From Candidatus Acetothermia bacterium (GTDB lineage: Bacteria; Bipolaricaulota; Bipolaricaulia; Bipolaricaulales; Bipolaricaulaceae), in NCBI GenBank assembly GCA_023255835.1, contig JAGDVW010000008.1, positions 10,327 to 28,173 on the forward strand: 17,847 bases of DNA, written 5' to 3'. Both the position numbers and the translations under genes were made by a program. Below, in pieces: positions 13,001-17,847 of this stretch. Every line of letters begins with the position of its first letter. Position 1 is the stretch's first letter. The notes beneath the pieces are model-generated. The model worked only from the letters and a program-made list of their open reading frames with translations, did not search any database and was not told the origin of the DNA.

Positions 13001-14880
13001 TCGCCCTCGTCCTCCTCCCCGTCCCCGGAACAACCGGCTTCGACTACCAGATTCCGGAGGGGATGGAGATAAAACCTGGGGAGTGGGTTGAGGTCCGCTT
13101 CGGCAAACGCCTGCTCCTTGGGGTTGTCCGGGAAATCCGGGAGAGGACGGAACATCCTGGCCCGCTTCAGAAGATCATCCGCTCGCTGGGCCCCGCCTTC
13201 CCTCCGCAGTTTTTCCCCTTCCTAAAGCTGCTGAGCGACGAGGCCTGCACCTCTTTGGGCATGACCATCGCCCATGTCATTCCCAAGCCAGTGGCATCGC
13301 GGCCCCGGGCTCCTCGCTTGCCCTTCACCTACGTCGAGCCCGAAAGACTGGTGGAATTGACTCCGGAGCAGCTGGCCGCGGTGAATTCGGCCACGGAATC
13401 CCTGGGAAAAGGTCAAAGATTTTTGCTCTTTGGCCCTCCAGCCTCGGGAAAGACCGAGGTGTACCTTTCGATAGCCCGCGCTGCCCTGGAAGCCGGCCGG
13501 GAAGCGATCCTTCTTGAGCCCGAGATCTCCCTCCTTCCTCAGCTTTGGGCCCGCGCAGGCCGCGCCCTCCCCTTTCCTCCCGCGGTCTATCACGGGGAGC
13601 TTCCCCCGGGCGAGCGCTTCTCCCTTTGGACCAAGGCCATGAAAGGGGAAATAAAATGCGCCCTGGGAACGCGTTCGGCCGTATTCCTCCCCTTCCCAAA
13701 CCTCGGGGCGATCGTGGTGGACGAGGAGGGGGAGCCCGGGTACAAGGAGGAGCGCGCCCCCCACTACCATGCGCGAAGGCTGGCTGAAAGGCGGGCGGAG
13801 GAAGGCGCGGTGGTGATCCTCGGCTCCGCCTCCCCCGCAGTGGAGACTTTCTTTCGCGCGGAGCAAGGCAAAATTCAACTCCTTCGCCTTTCCCAACGCG
13901 TGGCCGGAGAGGCGCCGGAGGTCAGGGTGGCGCAAAAAGCACCGCAGGAGGTCATCGGTTCAGAACTGCGCGAGGCCATGGCCCGCCATCTGGAGGATGG
14001 AGGCCAAGTCCTCCTCTTTTTGAACCGCCTTGGTTACTTCACCGGCGCTTCCTGCCGCCGCTGCGGGGAAATCCTGCGCTGCCCGGATTGCGAGGTGGCC
14101 CTGGTCTTTCACCTTGCGGAGAAGAGCTTCCGTTGCCCGGCCTGCGGCCGAAGCTTTCCCGATCCAGCTTGCCGTCGCTGCGGTGGAACCAGATTCCACC
14201 TGTTTGGCGCGGGAACAGAACGAGTGGAACACGAGGCAAAAAAGCTCTTCCCCGAGGCCCGGGTGGCCCGCCTGGACGAGGAAACCGCCTGCGAACGGGA
14301 TCGCATCCTCTCCGCCCTGGCTAAAAAGGAGCTGGACATCATCGTAGGGGCACAAATGATCGGAAAGGGTTTGGATTTTCCCGGAATAACGCTGGTGGGG
14401 GTGATCGACGCTGACCAGCTCCTGGCCATGCCCACTTTTTATGCGGCGGAAAGGACCTTTCAACTTGTGCTCGCCGCCATCGGCCGGGCTGGAAGGGGGG
14501 GAAAACCCGGGGAGGTCATCATCCAAACGAACATGGCCGATCACTACGCCATCTCCTCTGCTATCCGCCAGGATTATCAAAGCTTCTATCAAGAGGAGCT
14601 AAAATTCCGAAAAATTTTGCGCTACCCGCCTTTTTCCAGATTGGTACGCATCCTTTTGAGCGGGAAGCGCGCGGAAAAACAGGCGGAGAAAATGGCGGGG
14701 GTTTTGAAGGATTCAGGCCTGGAGGTCTTGGGGCCAGCCAAACTTCATCCCCTGCGGGGCGAGCCCCGTTCCCAGCTCCTTGTGCGCGGGGGAGAAGATG
14801 TGCCTCTATTGGTCAAAAAAGCCCTGGGGAAAATCCCCCAAAACGTCCGCGTCGAACCGGACCCCTTCTGGCTCGGCTAA
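12997..14880 (+). CDS. priA: Primosomal protein N' (replication restart helicase PriA)
   Basis: PriA recognises stalled forks and reloads the replisome. The TTG at 12997 is chosen because AGGAGG (12984-12989) lies seven bases upstream and TTGA overlaps the previous stop; the product is 627 residues. An N-terminal 3'-end-binding beta domain (residues 1-60) is followed by Walker A GPPASGKT (146-153). The DEAH-type box is DEEG (242-245) instead of DEEH. Eight cysteines in four pairs form two zinc sites (CRRCGEILRCPDC, then CPAC and CRRC). Late helicase motifs include GAQMIGKGLDFPGITLVGVIDAD and GRAGRG. Walker A lies about 80 residues earlier than in E. coli PriA, so the winged-helix domain appears to be missing or minimal. 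The gene ends in a 4-base convergent overlap with the RsmF C-terminal ORF. Confidence 0.93.
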   Translation: MIALVLLPVPGTTGFDYQIPEGMEIKPGEWVEVRFGKRLLLGVVREIRERTEHPGPLQKIIRSLGPAFPPQFFPFLKLLSDEACTSLGMTIAHVIPKPVASRPRAPRLPFTYVEPERLVELTPEQLAAVNSATESLGKGQRFLLFGPPASGKTEVYLSIARAALEAGREAILLEPEISLLPQLWARAGRALPFPPAVYHGELPPGERFSLWTKAMKGEIKCALGTRSAVFLPFPNLGAIVVDEEGEPGYKEERAPHYHARRLAERRAEEGAVVILGSASPAVETFFRAEQGKIQLLRLSQRVAGEAPEVRVAQKAPQEVIGSELREAMARHLEDGGQVLLFLNRLGYFTGASCRRCGEILRCPDCEVALVFHLAEKSFRCPACGRSFPDPACRRCGGTRFHLFGAGTERVEHEAKKLFPEARVARLDEETACERDRILSALAKKELDIIVGAQMIGKGLDFPGITLVGVIDADQLLAMPTFYAAERTFQLVLAAIGRAGRGGKPGEVIIQTNMADHYAISSAIRQDYQSFYQEELKFRKILRYPPFSRLVRILLSGKRAEKQAEKMAGVLKDSGLEVLGPAKLHPLRGEPRSQLLVRGGEDVPLLVKKALGKIPQNVRVEPDPFWLG

Positions 14881-15338
14881 ATCAACCTTTGAGCTCTCTC
14901 TTCATAAGCGAGGGCGATGAGGAGCTCCTGCCTTCGCCCAAGGGGGATTTGGCAGCGAAGGTTTTCTCCCCGCACCTCCCCGCAGCCGAGCACCTCCCCT
15001 TCAAAACAAAGGGCCACATACCCCTGGGGAAGCCCGGGTTTTCTCAAAGTTCGCCCCAAAAGAAGTTCCTTCAACTCCTCTTTTGAGAGCTCCACCCGCC
15101 GCCTCCGTACCCGCGCCCCCAAAACCATGAGCCCAAAACTCGTGGGCTTTAAACCATGGGGTTGAACGCGAATCAATCTCACGCCCACCGCGTGAACGCG
15201 CACATTTTCGGGGATCTCCAAAGCGGTGGTAAGCCAAAAGGCCTCGTGCCGAAACACAAGGCGTCCAGGCAATTCCTCTACGCCAAATTCGCGCAAAAGT
15301 TTCTTCACCTCTTCAGAAAATTCGGCGGAGTACGGCAA
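14877..15338 (-). CDS. RsmF-type PUA-like RNA-binding domain as a separate ORF
   Basis: The 153-residue product resembles the C-terminal RNA-binding domain that normally follows the catalytic domain in RsmF/NOL1-NOP2-Sun rRNA methyltransferases: VGVRLIRVQPHGLKPTSFGL, VELSKEELKELLLG and GYVALCFEGEVLGCGEV. It overlaps the 3' end of the methyltransferase ORF by 26 bases in another frame. The TTG at 15338 is proposed as start because a G-rich AAGGGGGG lies just upstream. Alternatives are a GTG further in, or no independent start at all if the two ORFs are halves of one gene broken by a frameshift. The frame is open upstream to 15419, but that part lies inside the methyltransferase gene. Confidence 0.7.
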   Translation of the reverse strand: MPYSAEFSEEVKKLLREFGVEELPGRLVFRHEAFWLTTALEIPENVRVHAVGVRLIRVQPHGLKPTSFGLMVLGARVRRRRVELSKEELKELLLGRTLRKPGLPQGYVALCFEGEVLGCGEVRGENLRCQIPLGRRQELLIALAYEERAQRLI

Positions 15339-16233
15339 TGAACCCCCCTTCGGAGTCAAAGTGATGCGGGTAGATCCGCACAGCCCCCTGCATCTCCTGG
15401 CCATATTCAGCTTTTTCAAAGCGAACCAGCCCTCGAGCGTGGGGGACCGGCGGCTCCCAAGGGACTAGCTCCGCCAAGCCCAGCTCCAGAACATGCCTCA
15501 CTACCCCCTCATTCTCCTCCGGGGCGATGGTGCAAGTGGAGTAAACCACAATCCCCCCAGGTTTTACGAGTTCCAAAGCCCGCACCAAAAGCCTCTTTTG
15601 GAGGGCGCTCAAACGTTGAATCGTCAAAAGGGAAGCCCCTTTTCTCAGGTGAGGAAAGCGCCGGGCCACACCTTCCCCCGAACAGGGCGCATCTACCAGC
15701 ACCCGATCGAATTCCACAACTTTTGGGAATTCTTCTCCCGGGCACTCCGTGACCACAACACACTTGATCCCCAAACGATAGACGTTGGCCAAAAGGGCCT
15801 GGATCCTTTTGGCCGAGGAATCGTTGGCCACAAGGAGGCCCTGATCCTCCATGTATTGGGCGATCTGCGTGGTTTTCCCACCCGGCGCTGCACACAGGTC
15901 CAAAACGCGTTCCCCAGGCCTTGGACCCAAGGCCTTCGCGGGCAAAAGTTGCGTCGCTTCCTGAACGTAATAGTAGCCAAGCCAGTGTTCCAAAGTGTTG
16001 CCAATGGGAGCCTCCCCCTCCACCAAAAAGCATGTTTCATCCCACGAAAGCGGCCGCAAACGAAACCCTTTGGCCTCAAGCCGCCGTTTTAAGGTCGCGG
16101 GTTCGATCCGAAGGGTGTTCGTGCGGATCACCGTGGGAAGTGGCCGCACCAGGGCCGCCAAGAAGTCCTCCCATTCCGGGATGATCGTACGGTAGCGCTC
16201 CATCCAGATAAGCTTAGCCCGATCCCTGGCCAA
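15313..16233 (-). CDS. RsmF-like 16S rRNA m5C methyltransferase, catalytic part
   Basis: This 306-residue protein has the NOL1/NOP2/Sun catalytic domain. The SAM-binding motif VLDLCAAPGGKT is at residues 110-121, DAPCSGEG at 181-188 (Cys184), and YSTCTIAPEENE at 231-242 (Cys234); the two cysteines act in cytosine-C5 methylation. The N-terminal MERYRTII and PLPTVIRTNTLR match RsmF-type enzymes, which usually run to about 450 residues with a C-terminal PUA-like domain. Here the ORF stops right after the catalytic domain, and that domain continues in another frame. The TTG at 16233 fits the family N-terminus; ATG at 16203 is the alternative, and neither has a clear ribosome-binding site. It is divergent from the MFS gene. 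Confidence 0.9.
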   Translation of the reverse strand: MARDRAKLIWMERYRTIIPEWEDFLAALVRPLPTVIRTNTLRIEPATLKRRLEAKGFRLRPLSWDETCFLVEGEAPIGNTLEHWLGYYYVQEATQLLPAKALGPRPGERVLDLCAAPGGKTTQIAQYMEDQGLLVANDSSAKRIQALLANVYRLGIKCVVVTECPGEEFPKVVEFDRVLVDAPCSGEGVARRFPHLRKGASLLTIQRLSALQKRLLVRALELVKPGGIVVYSTCTIAPEENEGVVRHVLELGLAELVPWEPPVPHARGLVRFEKAEYGQEMQGAVRIYPHHFDSEGGFIAVLRRIF

Positions 16234-16254
16234 ACCAAGTTCTTAACCCAAATC

Positions 16255-16283
16255 TTGCCCCCCTAAGCTAGCGGAGTTAGACT
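16255..16283 (+). promoter_or_regulatory. Promoter of the MFS transporter gene
   Basis: TTGCCC (16255-16260) and TAGACT (16278-16283) are 17 bases apart. The -10 box is identical to the one before tRNA-Thr(GGU). It ends nine bases before the ATG at 16293, so the transcript would be nearly leaderless; no ribosome-binding site is seen close to that ATG. An imperfect inverted repeat CTAAG...CTTAG (about 16263-16286) overlaps it and could be an operator. Confidence 0.4.
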
Positions 16284-16292
16284 TAGCGCCTC

Positions 16293-17480
16293 ATGGCGCT
16301 TAAGAAAATCCCCAGGAACGTCTGGGCCGCAAGCCTCACGAGCTTCCTCATGGATATCTCCTCCGAAACGGTGCTCAACTTGATCCCCCTCTTTTTGGCC
16401 AACGTCCTCGGCGCAGGTGGGACGGTGATCGGCGCGGTGGAGGGCGTGGCCGAGTCCGTGGCCTCCCTTTTGCGGGTGGCCTCCGGTTATATCTCCGATC
16501 GCCTCCGCCATCGCAAGTGGCTTGCGGTTTTGGGCTACGGGATTTCTGCACTTTGCAAGCCCTTCTTTTATTTTGCCAGCAATTGGTGGCATGTGGCCTT
16601 GGCCCGCTGGGCCGATCGGGTGGGGAAAGGGATCCGCACCGCTCCCCGCGATGCCCTCGTGGCCGACTCCATCGACGCGGCCAACCGGGGCCTGGCCTTC
16701 GGCCTCCACCGGGCCGCGGATACCGCCGGCGCCTTCCTCGGGATCCTCGCCGCCCTTTTGGCCGTGTACTTCACCCAGGGCGCAAGCGTAAACCTCCGGG
16801 CTACAACCTTCCGCACCATCGTCCTAGTGAGCCTCGTCCCCGCCTTTTTGGCGGTGATCTCTTTAGCTTCTTTGGCCAAGGAGCCCAAAAGAGTTGAAAA
16901 ACAAAGCCAAAGCCAACTCCGCCTCTCCGGGCTTGGCCGCTCTTTTCCCGTTTTCCTTTTCTTGGTCGGACTTTTTGAGCTCGGCAATTCCGCGGACGCT
17001 TTCCTAGTTTTGCGGGCACAGAACCTTGGGGCTAATGTCCTCGGCATCCTCGGGATGCTCGCCCTCTTCAACCTCGTTTATTCCCTTATTTCCACCCCAG
17101 CTGGCGCCCTCTCCGACCGGGTTCCCCGGAAAACCTTGATCCTCGGGGGCTGGCTCTTTTATGCCCTGGTTTATCTTGGGATCGGGCTCGCCAAGGCAAG
17201 CTGGGCCATGTGGGTGATCTACGCAGCCTATGGGGTTTATTACGGGGTGGCCTATGGGACGGCGCGGGCCCTCGTGGCCGATCTCGTTCCTCCGGAGCTT
17301 CGGGGCACGGCCTACGGCGCCTACGCCACGGTGGTGGGAGCCATGGCCTTCCCCGCCTCCCTCATCGCCGGCATCCTTTGGGATAAATGCGGCCCTTCCG
17401 CCCCTTTCTTCTTCGGTAGCTCCCTCGCTTTCCTTTCCGCTACAGGCTTGGCCCTTTGGCGCCCTAAAACCGGAGAGTAA
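16293..17480 (+). CDS. MFS transporter
   Basis: This 395-residue inner-membrane protein has about 12 hydrophobic segments in two halves split by a charged loop near residues 192-212. It matches a bacterial MFS subgroup through MDISSETVLNLIPLF (residues 20-34), GAVEGVAESVASLLRVASG (48-66), the motif-A-like loop GYISDRLRHRK (65-75) and DRVGKGIRTAPRDALVADS (108-126). A second motif-A copy, GALSDRVPRK, begins the second half. Related proteins are annotated as drug or unknown-solute efflux pumps; the substrate cannot be predicted. Start and length fit the family. It is divergent from the rsmF-like gene and probably has its own promoter. Confidence 0.9.
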   Translation: MALKKIPRNVWAASLTSFLMDISSETVLNLIPLFLANVLGAGGTVIGAVEGVAESVASLLRVASGYISDRLRHRKWLAVLGYGISALCKPFFYFASNWWHVALARWADRVGKGIRTAPRDALVADSIDAANRGLAFGLHRAADTAGAFLGILAALLAVYFTQGASVNLRATTFRTIVLVSLVPAFLAVISLASLAKEPKRVEKQSQSQLRLSGLGRSFPVFLFLVGLFELGNSADAFLVLRAQNLGANVLGILGMLALFNLVYSLISTPAGALSDRVPRKTLILGGWLFYALVYLGIGLAKASWAMWVIYAAYGVYYGVAYGTARALVADLVPPELRGTAYGAYATVVGAMAFPASLIAGILWDKCGPSAPFFFGSSLAFLSATGLALWRPKTGE

Positions 17481-17497
17481 TAAGGATTACCGACTTC

Positions 17498-17522
17498 CGT
17501 CCGCTCCTCAATTAACCGGACG
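17498..17522 (+). other. Inverted repeat between the MFS gene and the secreted-protein gene
   Basis: CGTCCG (17498-17503) and CGGACG (17517-17522) form a perfect 6-bp inverted repeat around a 13-base AT-rich centre, 18 bases after the MFS stop. No T-run follows, so it is a poor intrinsic terminator. It could stabilise the MFS transcript or act as an operator for the next gene, or be chance. Confidence 0.3.
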
Positions 17523-17584
17523 CTGATCCAGCCGGAACTCCTGGCCTCTTTCGCCGTTTCCCCTTTTGGTAGCGTGAGGGGGCC

Positions 17585-17847
17585 ATGAGATGGAAAGGCT
17601 TTTTACCCCTTTTGGCCTTGGTTTCCTTTGCGGTCTGGGCCAATCATCCGCCGCGGGCCCAAAGCCAGGTTCTCTATACCCGCCCAAATGAGCCAGTTGA
17701 AGTAGTGCTCATCGCTGAGGACGCCGATGGAGAGCCTCTGGAATTCGAGATCCTGGGCGGGCCGGAGTGCGGGAAGCTTATGGGAAGCGGCTCCATCCTC
17801 ACCTACATCCCAAAACCCGGTTTCGAAGGCCGCGATCGCTTTTCCTA
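17585..17847 (+). CDS. Secreted protein with bacterial Ig-like domain, 3' end missing
   Basis: Eighty-seven codons are visible and the frame is open at the window end. The N-terminus MRWKGFLPLLALVSFAVWA is a clear signal peptide (basic start, hydrophobic core), with cleavage likely between residues 19 and 28. The following sequence, with AEDADGEPLEFEILGGPECG and then YIPKPGFEGRDRFS, follows the pattern of cadherin-like bacterial Ig domains (DADGDPL, GPxxG, Y-x-P-x(2)-G-[FY]-x-G-x-D-x-F). Such domains come in tandem in large surface or secreted proteins, so a long repetitive gene probably extends to the right. The ATG at 17585 has GAGGGG five to nine bases upstream. Function is unknown. Confidence 0.8.
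   Translation, partial: MRWKGFLPLLALVSFAVWANHPPRAQSQVLYTRPNEPVEVVLIAEDADGEPLEFEILGGPECGKLMGSGSILTYIPKPGFEGRDRFS

Noticed and set aside
14815..14840. A possible minus-strand terminator for the RsmF ORFs inside priA (GGGGA/TCCCC hairpin, then a run of six T on that strand)
   Set aside because: The stem is only about 5 bp and is separated from the T-run by five bases, so support is too weak for a feature.

Overview
The window is a conserved translation and transcription block of a bacterial chromosome, followed by ordinary transport and housekeeping genes. By eye it is GC-rich (around 60%) and very tightly packed, with most gene junctions overlapping or only a few bases apart. The order tRNA-Thr, tRNA-Tyr, tRNA-Thr, tuf, rpmG, tRNA-Trp, secE, nusG, rplK, rplA, rplJ, rplL, rpoB is classical. 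NusG carries the large insertion otherwise known from Thermotoga and Aquifex. EF-Tu and RpoB are divergent at normally fixed loops, and rpoC does not follow rpoB. Together these suggest a deep-branching, possibly thermophilic lineage. A Bipolaricaulota/Acetothermia-type bacterium is my best guess, held weakly because no phylogeny could be run.

Region 1 (1-782): the 3' part of a YjbQ-family gene, whose end contains a good sigma70-type promoter, then three tRNA genes. Between the first two tRNAs lie three perfect hairpins placed back to back with no spacer. Region 2 (783-9475): tuf-rpmG-tRNA-Trp-secE-nusG-rplKAJL-rpoB, then a Nudix hydrolase gene where rpoC would be expected, ending at a terminator-like hairpin. 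The spaces that hold the L1 and L10 autoregulatory leaders in other bacteria are absent. Region 3 (9439-12114): two divergent ion transporters, a CPA2-type cation/proton antiporter on the minus strand and an ArsB/NhaD-like permease on the plus strand, with promoter-like sequences for both in a short intergenic gap. Region 4 (12119-14880): a metallo-beta-lactamase-fold hydrolase overlapping priA, a compact replication-restart helicase with an unusual DEEG box. Region 5 (14877-16233, minus): an RsmF-like rRNA m5C methyltransferase split into a catalytic ORF and an RNA-binding ORF that overlap in different frames. Region 6 (16293-17847): an MFS transporter and the start of a secreted protein with a bacterial Ig-like domain.

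Together, regions 1 and 2 supply aminoacyl-tRNA delivery (tRNAs, EF-Tu), the ribosomal stalk and L1 arm (L11, L1, L10, L7/L12), an elongation factor linking RNA polymerase to ribosomes (NusG), a translocon subunit (SecE) and the polymerase beta subunit. I see no CRISPR array, insertion sequence, prophage or defence system. The points most worth a second look are the RpoB fork loop, the EF-Tu switch I, the rpoB/rpoC separation, the triple hairpin and the split rsmF.
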